Positions 1-7,427 of a stretch of DNA of 64,000 nucleotides are shown piece by piece. Source of the stretch: RGIG3701 sp030530205 (lineage in GTDB: Bacteria > Planctomycetota > Planctomycetia > Pirellulales > Thermoguttaceae); contig JAUMVK010000015.1 in the NCBI GenBank assembly GCA_030530205.1, positions 1 through 64,000 of the forward strand, read 5' to 3'. Under the pieces are notes generated by a model, which was not told the origin of the DNA, made no database searches, and was given only the letters and a program-made list of their open reading frames with translations. The stretch's first letter is position 1. Every line of letters starts with the position of its first letter. The translations under genes and the position numbers were made by a program.

Positions 1-100
1 GGGATTAGTTGGCGGGGTGGTATGTGCAACAGGCTGGTGATGACCCCGTATTTTTAGATGCCCCTTCAACCAGAATCTCCTTTGGTGATTTGGAGGAATC

Positions 101-508
101 ATGAAATATCCGATTTTGGACAAAAACAGCAAGCCCGACGAGCCGTCCCCCGGGAAATGCCTCGTTTGCGGCGCGAATCTTCGGGAGACCGGTTTCGTCT
201 GGTTCATGGGACAGTGCGACCTGCATACCCGAAGAGGGTTTCTGGAAAACATTAAACCACGGCTTCATTGGTCGCTCAATATTGACATGGGCTTCCACGG
301 CTGCCACGGCGCAGAACACGAAGGACGTTTGCGCAAAGACCGTTTCGTTTACGTCCCGATTTGGCTCGCGAAAGATTTTCGCGACAACAACATTGAACTC
401 CAGTTTTGCAGTACCCAATGCGCGAGAAAATGGTTCAATGAACTGATGGATGACCTGGACCAGGCCGTGGAAAAGGCGATTCAGGAAGAGGACGCAGAAG
501 ACGAATAA
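101..508 (+). CDS. Small Cys-rich hypothetical protein
   Basis: A 135-residue soluble protein that I do not recognise. A CxxC pair (CLVCGAN, about residues 20-26), further Cys and His residues in the middle (CDLHTRR, GFHGCHG), and a C-terminal FCSTQCARKWF segment look like metal ligands, so a zinc-ribbon or treble-clef fold is plausible. The end is an acidic helix (EEDAEDE). No signal peptide or membrane segment is visible. The start is supported by a GGAGGA ribosome site 6-11 bases upstream. The next gene starts 36 bases after its stop, so the two may be co-transcribed, but their products have no obvious shared role. Function is unknown; a zinc-binding structural or nucleic-acid-binding role is inference only. 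Confidence 0.75.
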   Translation: MKYPILDKNSKPDEPSPGKCLVCGANLRETGFVWFMGQCDLHTRRGFLENIKPRLHWSLNIDMGFHGCHGAEHEGRLRKDRFVYVPIWLAKDFRDNNIELQFCSTQCARKWFNELMDDLDQAVEKAIQEEDAEDE

Positions 509-544
509 AAAACCCCGCCACATTTTTTTATCAGAGAGAAAATC

Positions 545-1297
545 ATGAACACAAGAAAAATCTCCCTCGCCCTCTTTTTCTTTTTCGTCCTTTTATCGGG
601 ACTCGCCGCCGCGCAGACTCCGGAGAGCAGAATCCGGGTCGCGATCTACCAGGACAAAGGCGTCGGAAAAGGCGCAGGGAACATGCTCGCCAGAATCATC
701 GAGAAGGATCCTGCGTTTGAGTACCGCATCATCAACGGGCAGGACATTCGGGACGGCGTTCTCGACCAGTTCGACCTGTTCCTCCTTCCCGGCGGCAGCG
801 GACGCGGCGAGGCGGCCTCCATGCAGCCCGAGGGCGTGGAAAAGGTCAAGGCGTTCGTCCGGTCCGGGCACGGCTACCTCGGGATCTGCGCCGGGGCGTA
901 TTTTCCCCTTCAGCAGGAATTCATCAACGTGACCCGAAAGAGCACTCTCTGGCGGCGCGGCCGGGCCAAACTGAAAATCGAGCTGACCGACCTGGGCCGG
1001 GAAGTTTTCGGGCAGGAATACACGGGCGAGCTGGAGGTGAATTACCACAACGGGCCGGTGATCAACATCAACGAAAACCCGAATATGCCCAAGGTAGAGG
1101 TTCTGGCGTGGTTCCGGAGCGAGATCGCCGAGAACGGCACCCCCGCAGGCATCCAGATCAATTCCCCGGCCATCATTTTCACCCGCTACGAGAAAGGCCC
1201 CGTCATCACCATCAGCCCCCACCCGGAAGGAACCAGGGACCTGAAGGGGTTCATCACCTCCGCGCTTCACTACCTGGCCGAGAAATCCGAACACTAG
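545..1297 (+). CDS. Secreted BPL-N (class I glutamine amidotransferase-like) domain protein
   Basis: A 250-residue protein with an N-terminal signal peptide (hydrophobic run LALFFFFVLLSGLAAA, cleavage near AAAQ). The rest is a flavodoxin-like amidotransferase fold of the BPL-N family (biotin-protein ligase N-terminal-like). RVAIYQDKGVG opens the domain, LLPGGSGRG follows, and GICAGAYFP holds the nucleophile-like Cys115. Exported BPL-N proteins are frequent in Planctomycetota and their substrate is generally unknown. The absence of a ligase domain argues against biotin transfer. The GC-rich palindrome just after the stop (about 1301-1325) may act as a terminator. The fold is clear; the reaction is not. 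Confidence 0.8.
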   Translation: MNTRKISLALFFFFVLLSGLAAAQTPESRIRVAIYQDKGVGKGAGNMLARIIEKDPAFEYRIINGQDIRDGVLDQFDLFLLPGGSGRGEAASMQPEGVEKVKAFVRSGHGYLGICAGAYFPLQQEFINVTRKSTLWRRGRAKLKIELTDLGREVFGQEYTGELEVNYHNGPVININENPNMPKVEVLAWFRSEIAENGTPAGIQINSPAIIFTRYEKGPVITISPHPEGTRDLKGFITSALHYLAEKSEH

Positions 1298-1391
1298 ATC
1301 CGGAGGGCCGGCCTCCTGCCGGTCGAATCAGTTACATTACTCTAACTGGCTCACAATGTCATCCCCCTTTTCATTTAAAAGGAGTAAAATC

Positions 1392-2471
1392 ATGATCCTT
1401 GATTTTTGTCTGATCAGTGGATTATTGTGGGGCGTTTTGCCGCCGGAAGAGGATCACGCCTGCGAGCAGTTGGCAGGAGTATCGATTTTTGGAGACGATG
1501 TTGCCAGCCTCACCTATCACTATGGTGATGACGATGAAGATGTGGAAGTCGAATTGAATCGTGATGAAGAATCAGGCGAGAGTGAGGAATCCTACGAAGA
1601 CGAGGAGGAAGAAGAAGGCTCGGTCATTGTTTTGTGCAATGGAGGGTGTTTAGACCTTACGGATTGCCGCCACGACAAAGGGAAACACCATGTAGTGTCG
1701 GTCGGGCTCGAGAACATGAGCGTCACCCGGCTGCACCTCGATTATTTAAAATGCTTTCCCGAACTGGAGGACCTGTCGTTTCTGGATTGCGAGTTTGAAA
1801 AGGACCTGAAAATCCCGTTTGACCATTGGCCGAAACTGACGGATTTTAACTGGTCATCTTCTGCTGAACAGGAAACGCCCATACCGGATTGGCTTTTGAA
1901 GCAGGTGGCTTTATCCAAATCCATCGCGAGGATCTCGGGAGACATATCGCCGAAGGATATTCCTCTCGTCACGGGAATGAAATCCCTTCGGTCCTTTCGG
2001 CTGGAAATCAGCGACGAAACGTCACTCCGCGCCCTTTTGCCGCTTCGTGAGCAGCTTCTGGAGCTTTACCTTTCGGGAAACTGCCCGGAGAATCTGGCCG
2101 AGACGCTGAGCCAGTTTCACGCGCTGCGAATTTTGCATATTTACGACATGCCGGTCGATGACGCTTTCGTGGGATCCATTCAGAAAATGGACCTGGCCAT
2201 TCTTTGGCTCATCAAAACCGACGTGACCGACGGCTGTATTCCGACCATAAAGAACTGGAAAACGCTCCACGACGTGTGTATTTCCAGCCTCAAAAGAGAG
2301 GACTGCAAAATTACCCCCGAAGGAGAGCAGGAATTGCTTCAAACCCCCGGCAAAAAAGTCTGGGTGCACGAGGTCCCCTTTGCGAGAGGGTGGGAGAATT
2401 TGAGCGACGAGGAGTTAAAGCAGGAGTTTAATGGTTCATCCGACAAGTGCATACCAACCCGGAAATTTTAA
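1392..2471 (+). CDS. Leucine-rich-repeat protein with acidic N-terminal linker
   Basis: A 359-residue protein. The ATG at 1392 is chosen over the in-frame ATG at 1356 because AAAGGAG lies 6-12 bases upstream of it and because it begins with a short hydrophobic stretch (LISGLLWGVLP), possibly a weak signal peptide. Residues about 35-75 are a strongly acidic low-complexity linker (Asp/Glu/Ser). The C-terminal two thirds are irregular leucine-rich repeats (LEDLSFLDCEF, MKSLRSFRLE, ALRILHIYDMP). This LRR block is clearly related to the C-terminal third of the BspA-type protein at 31479-33683: both contain MKSLRS, LRIL and a TxEGE/SPEGRE segment near the end. Such domains usually bind proteins; the ligand is unknown. 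Confidence 0.75.
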   Translation: MILDFCLISGLLWGVLPPEEDHACEQLAGVSIFGDDVASLTYHYGDDDEDVEVELNRDEESGESEESYEDEEEEEGSVIVLCNGGCLDLTDCRHDKGKHHVVSVGLENMSVTRLHLDYLKCFPELEDLSFLDCEFEKDLKIPFDHWPKLTDFNWSSSAEQETPIPDWLLKQVALSKSIARISGDISPKDIPLVTGMKSLRSFRLEISDETSLRALLPLREQLLELYLSGNCPENLAETLSQFHALRILHIYDMPVDDAFVGSIQKMDLAILWLIKTDVTDGCIPTIKNWKTLHDVCISSLKREDCKITPEGEQELLQTPGKKVWVHEVPFARGWENLSDEELKQEFNGSSDKCIPTRKF

Positions 2472-2526
2472 CTTGAAGTACTCTCCTTTGCTCTCGTCGC
2501 GTCCTTTGCGGCTAAATCTTTCAGAT

Positions 2527-2648
2527 CTCACGCGGAGATGCGGAGACGCGGAGGGTTAGAGAATGGGTAGGCGCGAGTGGTCAACGTCCATACAGGTACC
2601 AAACGTTCCAAACCATAAAACTCCGCGGCTCCGTATCTCCGCGTGAGA
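2527..2648. repeat. GC-rich inverted repeat (ACGCGGAGA type)
   Basis: The 291-bp spacer between the LRR and ankyrin genes holds two arms of about 28 bases. The left (2527-2554) starts CTCACGCGGAGATGCGGAG and the right (2621-2648) reads CTCCGTATCTCCGCGTGAG, so they can pair across about 66 bases. The arms are themselves built from a short GCGGAGA repeat. It could serve as a transcript-end hairpin or a dispersed palindromic element; no second copy was seen in this window. Confidence 0.6.
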
Positions 2649-2762
2649 AAAAACGACATACACTGAACCTGTCCGCTTTTTAATTATCTTTCCGGTACGT
2701 GGTTGCCGGATGAACCCGAAAAGTAAACTCAAGAGGTCCGGCATCGCGAGTCGGTCAAGCCA

Positions 2763-3332
2763 ATGGAACGATTATTCATTTTTTTGTGTGATGGAATGAT
2801 TTACGCCCTGATGATATTGGTTTGCCATGGGTGTATATTCTTTTTCACCGAAGAAGCCAATAACAGCCCGCGAACACGGTATCCCGACGGTTCTACCTGC
2901 CTTCATCAGGCCCATTCCATCGAACAGGCCGCAAGTCTGATCCGGCGCGGCGCGGAGGTGAACGCTCAGACGGAGCATGGCAGGACACCGCTCCACCATG
3001 CTTTATATTACCATACGGATTCTTTTGACCTGGAGCAGCTGCAAATGACCCAGTTATTGCTTATGAACGGCGCGGAGGTGAACATTCAGGACGAAGACGG
3101 GAAAACGCCTCTGCATATCCTTTTCGATGGGAATCGATACAAACCGCATAACCACCCCGTTTCCCAGGAAGTGCTTTTAACCCTTCTGCGAGCGGGGGCC
3201 GACATTCACCTGAAAGACAAACAGGGCAAAAGCGCGCTGGACTGCGCCCCGAATGAAGCGACCCGCGAGTACATGCTGCGCTGGGAGAATGACTACGGAA
3301 GTGAAGAATTCCGGAAAATGTTATGCCACTGA
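2763..3332 (+). CDS. Ankyrin-repeat protein
   Basis: A 189-residue protein with an N-terminal hydrophobic segment (MIYALMILVCHGCIFFF, about residues 10-27) that is a membrane anchor or signal sequence. Three ankyrin repeats follow: DGSTCLHQAHS with the GAEVNAQTEHGRTPLHHAL unit, then GAEVNIQDEDGKTPLHIL, then GADIHLKDKQGKSALDCA. Ankyrin repeats mediate protein binding, so an adaptor role in the envelope is likely, but no partner is evident. The upstream LRR gene is co-directional, though 291 bp containing an inverted repeat separate them, so separate transcription is likely. No strong ribosome site is visible before the ATG. Confidence 0.8.
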   Translation: MERLFIFLCDGMIYALMILVCHGCIFFFTEEANNSPRTRYPDGSTCLHQAHSIEQAASLIRRGAEVNAQTEHGRTPLHHALYYHTDSFDLEQLQMTQLLLMNGAEVNIQDEDGKTPLHILFDGNRYKPHNHPVSQEVLLTLLRAGADIHLKDKQGKSALDCAPNEATREYMLRWENDYGSEEFRKMLCH

Positions 3333-3370
3333 CTCCTTATGAAAAATCTGTCCCATGCACGTCAAATTAC

Positions 3371-3577
3371 GGGGACGACGCTTCCAGCATCGTTTATGGC
3401 AGGCGGTAATGGAGTTTCCCGTGAGTTTCACTCACGGCTAATAACATTCAACCTAAAGGGGTTGGCAGCCGGGCCGGCCGTGAACGACAAGCCGCCGTCC
3501 CTCCGGATTAACGACGCTGGAAGCGTCGTCCCCGTAGATGTTGGTTTTTGAGGCAACGCTGGAAGCGTCGCCCCCGC
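3371..3577. repeat. Hairpin-repeat cluster 1 (GACGCTGGAAGCGTC family)
   Basis: Three copies lie between the convergent ankyrin gene and hisD: 3371-3392 (orientation GACGCTTCCAGC, right arm imperfect), 3511-3535 and 3553-3577 (orientation GACGCTGGAAGC). The last two are spaced 42 bp apart and separated by a conserved linker (TTGGTTTTTGAGGC). Each copy folds on a GGA or TCC loop with arms of 8-11 bp. This cluster contributes spurious short ORFs that I do not call. Confidence 0.85.
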
Positions 3578-3581
3578 AATA

Positions 3582-4931
3582 CTACTCCACGCGCTCCACC
3601 ACGCTCTGACGGTGGGCGGTCAAGCCCTCTTTCGTGGCCAGGACACGGATCTCTTCCGAGATCGCCTTCAGGCCCTCACGCTCGAGGTGGATCACGCTGT
3701 GCGAGCGCAGGAAGTCGTTCGCGCAGAGGCCGTGCGCAAAACGGGCCGTTCCCGAAGTCGGAAGCACGTGCGAGGGGCCGGCCGCGTAGTCGCCCGAAGC
3801 CACCGGCGTGAAGTTCCCGAGGAAAACCGCGCCCGCGTTGAAGATTTTCTCTTCGAGTTTCGCCGCCGAGTCCGTCGCGATGTGCAGGTGCTCCGGCGCG
3901 ATCTGGTCGGTCAGGGCGCAGACTTCGTCTTCGTCTTTCGCCAGGATCACCGCCCCGTAGGTTTCCAGAGCCGTGCGGGCGAGCGCCCCGCGCTCCAGCC
4001 GATTCAGTTCCTCGTCGAGCGTCGCGCACGCTTTTTCAAGCACTTCGCGCTCGTGGCCGATCAGGATGCTGGCCCCGGGCGAGTGTTCCGCCTGCGCGAT
4101 GAGGTCCAGAGCAGTGAACCGCGTGTCGGTCGTGTGATCGACGATGACGACCACCTCGGACGGGCCCGCGATCGAGTCAATATCGACGTCGCCATAGACG
4201 AGTTTTTTCGCCAATGCGACGAAAAGGTTTCCCGGCCCGACGATTTTATCGACTTTCGGAAGCCCCTCGACGCCGTAAGCCATGGCCGCGACGGCCTGCG
4301 CGCCACCAACACGATAGACTTCGCGGACGCCGATCTCGTAGCACGTCGCCAGCATATTAATATTATACGCGCCGTTCGGGGTGGGAGGCGCAACGACCGC
4401 GATCTCCTCGACCCCCGCGACCTGGGCGGGGATGGCCGTCATGAGGATCGTGGAGGGGTACGCCGCCGCGCCGCCCGGGCAGCAGATCCCGATGCGCTTC
4501 ATGGGACGGTACTTTTGGCACAAGTAGCCGTGATCGACTTCGACCCGCACGTCTTCGGGAAGCAGCGCGGACTGGAATGCCACAATATTTTTCTTGATGT
4601 TCCGAACCGCCTCGACCAGAGCCGGGTCGGCCTCACGATGCGCACGTTCCAGTTCTTCCAGCGGGACGCGAAGGTCCTCGGGCTTCAGGTCCGCACCATC
4701 GATGCGCTTCGAGTAGTCCAGAACGGCTTCAAGCCCTTTTTCGTCCACATCGCGGCAAATTTTCGCGACGACCTGCTGGGGCGTGAGGGCCTCGCCGAAA
4801 ATTTCCATCGTCTTTTTCTTTCCCGCCTCGGACACGACGTCGCCGCGGGGGCTTAGCTGCTTGCGGAGCTGGGCCATTTTTGCCGAAATATCGTCCTTCG
4901 AACTGTCAAACCACGCAATATTGAGTGCCAT
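3582..4931 (-). CDS. hisD: Histidinol dehydrogenase
   Basis: A 449-residue enzyme that oxidises L-histidinol to L-histidine with two NAD+ in the last step of histidine biosynthesis; cytoplasmic and zinc-dependent. Family signatures are present in order: KYRPMKRIGICCPGG, VYRVGGAQAVAAMAYG, DKIVGPGN, AGPSEVVVI, AQAEHSPGAS (zinc-ligand region), IAPEHLHI (catalytic Glu-His pair) and ASGDYAAGPSHVLPT near the end. The length is usual for the family. The start is supported by GGAGGT about 6 bases upstream, and a promoter lies at 4971-4998. It stands alone, with no other his gene in view. Confidence 0.97.
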   Translation of the reverse strand: MALNIAWFDSSKDDISAKMAQLRKQLSPRGDVVSEAGKKKTMEIFGEALTPQQVVAKICRDVDEKGLEAVLDYSKRIDGADLKPEDLRVPLEELERAHREADPALVEAVRNIKKNIVAFQSALLPEDVRVEVDHGYLCQKYRPMKRIGICCPGGAAAYPSTILMTAIPAQVAGVEEIAVVAPPTPNGAYNINMLATCYEIGVREVYRVGGAQAVAAMAYGVEGLPKVDKIVGPGNLFVALAKKLVYGDVDIDSIAGPSEVVVIVDHTTDTRFTALDLIAQAEHSPGASILIGHEREVLEKACATLDEELNRLERGALARTALETYGAVILAKDEDEVCALTDQIAPEHLHIATDSAAKLEEKIFNAGAVFLGNFTPVASGDYAAGPSHVLPTSGTARFAHGLCANDFLRSHSVIHLEREGLKAISEEIRVLATKEGLTAHRQSVVERVE

Positions 4932-4970
4932 ATAAACCTCCAGTGATGAAAAGAGTCTAAACCTTCGAGT

Positions 4971-4998
4971 ATTTTACCCTTTTAGCGGAATATTTCAA
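4971..4998 (-). promoter_or_regulatory. Sigma70-like promoter of hisD
   Basis: On the minus strand TTGAAA (4993-4998), a 16-bp spacer and TAAAAT (4971-4976), about 40 bases before the hisD start. Confidence 0.6.
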
Positions 4999-5109
4999 GC
5001 CCCCCGGGAAAAATTTCCGTTTTTCGGCCAGTCAGGAACCAAGGCGGAAGTTTTTGCGTATTTATTTTAACTTTTTTTGTTTTTTTCCAAAAATACCCGG
5101 TGGTTTTCC

Positions 5110-5138
5110 TTGAAATTAATCCGGTTTTTTGGTAAAAT
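5110..5138 (+). promoter_or_regulatory. Sigma70-like promoter of the pseudopilin pair
   Basis: TTGAAA (5110-5115), a 17-bp spacer and TAAAAT (5133-5138), 44 bases before the first pseudopilin gene. Confidence 0.65.
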
Positions 5139-5182
5139 GTGAGAAATGAACCAGTTTATCAACTTTTGGGGATTAAAATAGC

Positions 5183-6187
5183 ATGAACGACCATCGAACA
5201 AAATTAAAAGGTTTTACGCTGATTGAACTCATGATTGCCACGACGCTGGGCCTGATTCTGCTCGGTGGTCTGGTTTCAATCGTCGCGATGGTGAACACCA
5301 GTTTCTCCGACACCCGCGTACTGATCGACCTGCAAAACCGGTGCCGAAGTACGCAGATGCTGCTGCAGAACGACCTTTCGCACATTTCCGTGACTCCTCA
5401 GCCTCCGCGTCCGACGCAGGCAGATGATGGGTATTTGAGCCTGGGTGTTTGTGGTCTCACACACAATAATACCAATAAAACCTCCCGGGGCGGGAGCGCA
5501 GTGGTTGATATGGACATTGTGAACGCAAGCAGACACGATTACGCGGCATTCACCGTCTTTAATCGCGAAAATCCGTTTACGTTTACCGACCCTAACGATT
5601 CCTCACGCACACTTCAGACTCCTTACGCCGAAGTCGTCTGGTTCATCTACCAGTATGATTTATATCGGGTGACGATTCCGTTCGTGAATTCTCCGGAAGC
5701 TGCGCGGAATTACCCGAATTCTGGCTGGCCGAACGTCCGGATGATCTCCCCGGCGCTTTTGGGCGTCCCCTCCAAACGCATTATGAACGTTATTAATAGT
5801 TATATTACTTCTAATCAGATTCAACAGTATATGGTTCTCCCGAATGTTTTCCATTTCGCGGTTGAGGTTTATAATCCGAACGACAAAAAATACGACGAAA
5901 TTTCGAATATGGGCAATTATTTCAAGGGGGCTAACGGGAATATTCAGTCCAAAACCATTTCATCCTTTACCGCCTATTACGACACAGGTTCCTACCTATC
6001 GGATACCAATCCGGCAGGTTCTGCGACTCAAAATGATACTTACGTCAATCCAGGCATTTACAAACGGACGGATTTAGCTACCACAACCGCCTTCCTTCCC
6101 GGCATGCGCATCATCGTCCGCGCTTTTGATCCGGATTCAGGCACGATACGGCAGTTCCGCGTGGGGCAGGACTTCCGTACAAGATAA
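5183..6187 (+). CDS. Prepilin-type N-terminal cleavage/methylation protein (pseudopilin)
   Basis: A 334-residue protein with a type IV prepilin leader: LKG|FTLIELMIATTLGL, where prepilin peptidase would cut after Gly and methylate Phe. Glu at mature position 5 is present. One hydrophobic helix (about residues 13-40) follows, then a long globular periplasmic part without a recognised domain. The size suits a minor, GspJ/PilW-like pseudopilin of a type II secretion or pilus-like fibre. The DUF1559 gene begins 30 bases downstream and very likely shares its transcript. No secretion ATPase or secretin gene is in the window. Confidence 0.85.
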   Translation: MNDHRTKLKGFTLIELMIATTLGLILLGGLVSIVAMVNTSFSDTRVLIDLQNRCRSTQMLLQNDLSHISVTPQPPRPTQADDGYLSLGVCGLTHNNTNKTSRGGSAVVDMDIVNASRHDYAAFTVFNRENPFTFTDPNDSSRTLQTPYAEVVWFIYQYDLYRVTIPFVNSPEAARNYPNSGWPNVRMISPALLGVPSKRIMNVINSYITSNQIQQYMVLPNVFHFAVEVYNPNDKKYDEISNMGNYFKGANGNIQSKTISSFTAYYDTGSYLSDTNPAGSATQNDTYVNPGIYKRTDLATTTAFLPGMRIIVRAFDPDSGTIRQFRVGQDFRTR

Positions 6188-6217
6188 AGTTTCCAATCGC
6201 ATCATTTGGGGGATTTC

Positions 6218-7195
6218 ATGCGAAAACAAGGATTTACGCTCGTTGAGCTGCTCGTCGTCATTGCGATCATTGGAATGTTGGTGGGGCTTTTGCTCCCGGC
6301 GGTCCAGATGGCTCGCGAGGCTGCTCGGCAGTCGCAGTGCAAGAATAACCTGCACCAGATCGGCATCGCCTGCCACAACTACGCATCATCCAATAACAAT
6401 CAGCTCCCGCCGGGGGTTCGGGACAAGAAGTACAGTTACTTCCAGCCGGGGTACGGCGGTTATGGCCTTTTCACGCTGATCCTTCCTTACATTGATCAGG
6501 GGTCGCTTTACCAGCAAATCGACCAGGAAACCAAACTATCTACTTCCTATCAGGATAATACCAAATCCGTTGCCTACACTCTCATTGGCGCGTACATCTG
6601 CCCAAGTTTTCCCGAAAATGCCGTCAATTCGGACACTTCCAGAGGAATGTACTATTGCGGCGCACTCTCGCTTTATAATGGTGTTGCCGGGGCTGTGCAT
6701 ACGGCAAACGACAATAATAACAAGCCTGCAGCGGACAAAAACACCTACAAACCGACGCCGAGCGGTCAGCTTTATAAATGCGCGGAAGGTGATATTCCGA
6801 ACAACGGCTGCTTTTTCGTCCTCAAATCCGTGAAAATGGGTTCCATCGTGGACGGAACGAGTAATACGCTGATGCTCGGTGAGCTTCCGGCCGCCAGCGT
6901 AACGAAACAGAATACCAACTCCTGGCACACATACCCGTACTATGCCCGGGCGTGGATCGTTGGCTTAAACACCGGCGGGAACCGTGGGTTTTACTCGGGT
7001 AAAGTCGTGGAATGCAGGCTGAACAGTCCAACCTCTTCAAGTAAGTTCAATTACCAGGCGTTTGGGAGCCACCACTCCGGCGGCGCACATTTCAGCCGGG
7101 CAGATGCGAGTACTTCGTTCGTTAACGAAAATATCGACTACCACCTCTACCGCAACCTGGCGACACGCTGCGGGAAAGAGACCACGTGGGAATAA
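6218..7195 (+). CDS. DUF1559 pseudopilin-like protein
   Basis: A 325-residue protein of the DUF1559 family, which is strongly expanded in Planctomycetota. It has a prepilin leader (KQG|FTLVELLVVIAIIG), the conserved LLLPAVQMAREAARQSQCKNNL segment in two halves, GTSNTLMLGE in the middle, and the C-terminal H-x-GG signature as HHSGGAHFSRADAS, where the usual DG is DA. I start at ATG 6218, preceded by GGGGGA, rather than at the in-frame TTG at 6206. These proteins are thought to form surface or periplasmic pseudopilus-like structures; their exact role is unknown. Confidence 0.93.
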   Translation: MRKQGFTLVELLVVIAIIGMLVGLLLPAVQMAREAARQSQCKNNLHQIGIACHNYASSNNNQLPPGVRDKKYSYFQPGYGGYGLFTLILPYIDQGSLYQQIDQETKLSTSYQDNTKSVAYTLIGAYICPSFPENAVNSDTSRGMYYCGALSLYNGVAGAVHTANDNNNKPAADKNTYKPTPSGQLYKCAEGDIPNNGCFFVLKSVKMGSIVDGTSNTLMLGELPAASVTKQNTNSWHTYPYYARAWIVGLNTGGNRGFYSGKVVECRLNSPTSSSKFNYQAFGSHHSGGAHFSRADASTSFVNENIDYHLYRNLATRCGKETTWE

Positions 7196-7199
7196 TGAT

Positions 7200-7427
7200 G
7201 AAAGGGTAGAGGGTGGAGAGTGGAGAGCGGAGTTGACGCTGGCGCGTAACTTTGCCTTCAGAAAGACTTCGGCCCGTAAAAAGCCGAAGGCTTTTCCAAC
7301 TCCTAACTCCTCACTCCTAACTCCTCACTCCTTTCCCCCTTCTACCGACGCGTAATTGCGGCCTCCGGCCTCCATTACCGCCTTTCGCTTCAACTCCTAA
7401 CTCCTAACTCCTCACTTCTAACCAAAG
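7200..7427. repeat. Low-complexity spacer with CTAACTCCTCACTCC tandem repeats
   Basis: The spacer before the GH110-like gene starts with a purine-rich GAGAGTGGAGAG tract. It continues with tandem copies of an AACTCCTAACTCCTC unit (about 7301-7333 and 7389-7423) that can pair with the first tract. Between them lies a GGCCTCCGGCCTCCATTACC block (about 7361-7380) that recurs at about 16254-16273 upstream of the Tat-PHP gene. No gene or clear promoter was seen. Confidence 0.6.

Noticed and set aside
1..100. Tail of an upstream gene, or a short ORF ending at the TGA at 102-104
   Set aside because: All three plus frames stop within the first 104 bases and none can be linked to a known C-terminus, so nothing is called.
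3371..3577. CRISPR-like spacing of the 42-bp repeats
   Set aside because: The linkers between repeat copies are themselves conserved, copies occur in both orientations and arrays have only two to four units; no cas gene is present.
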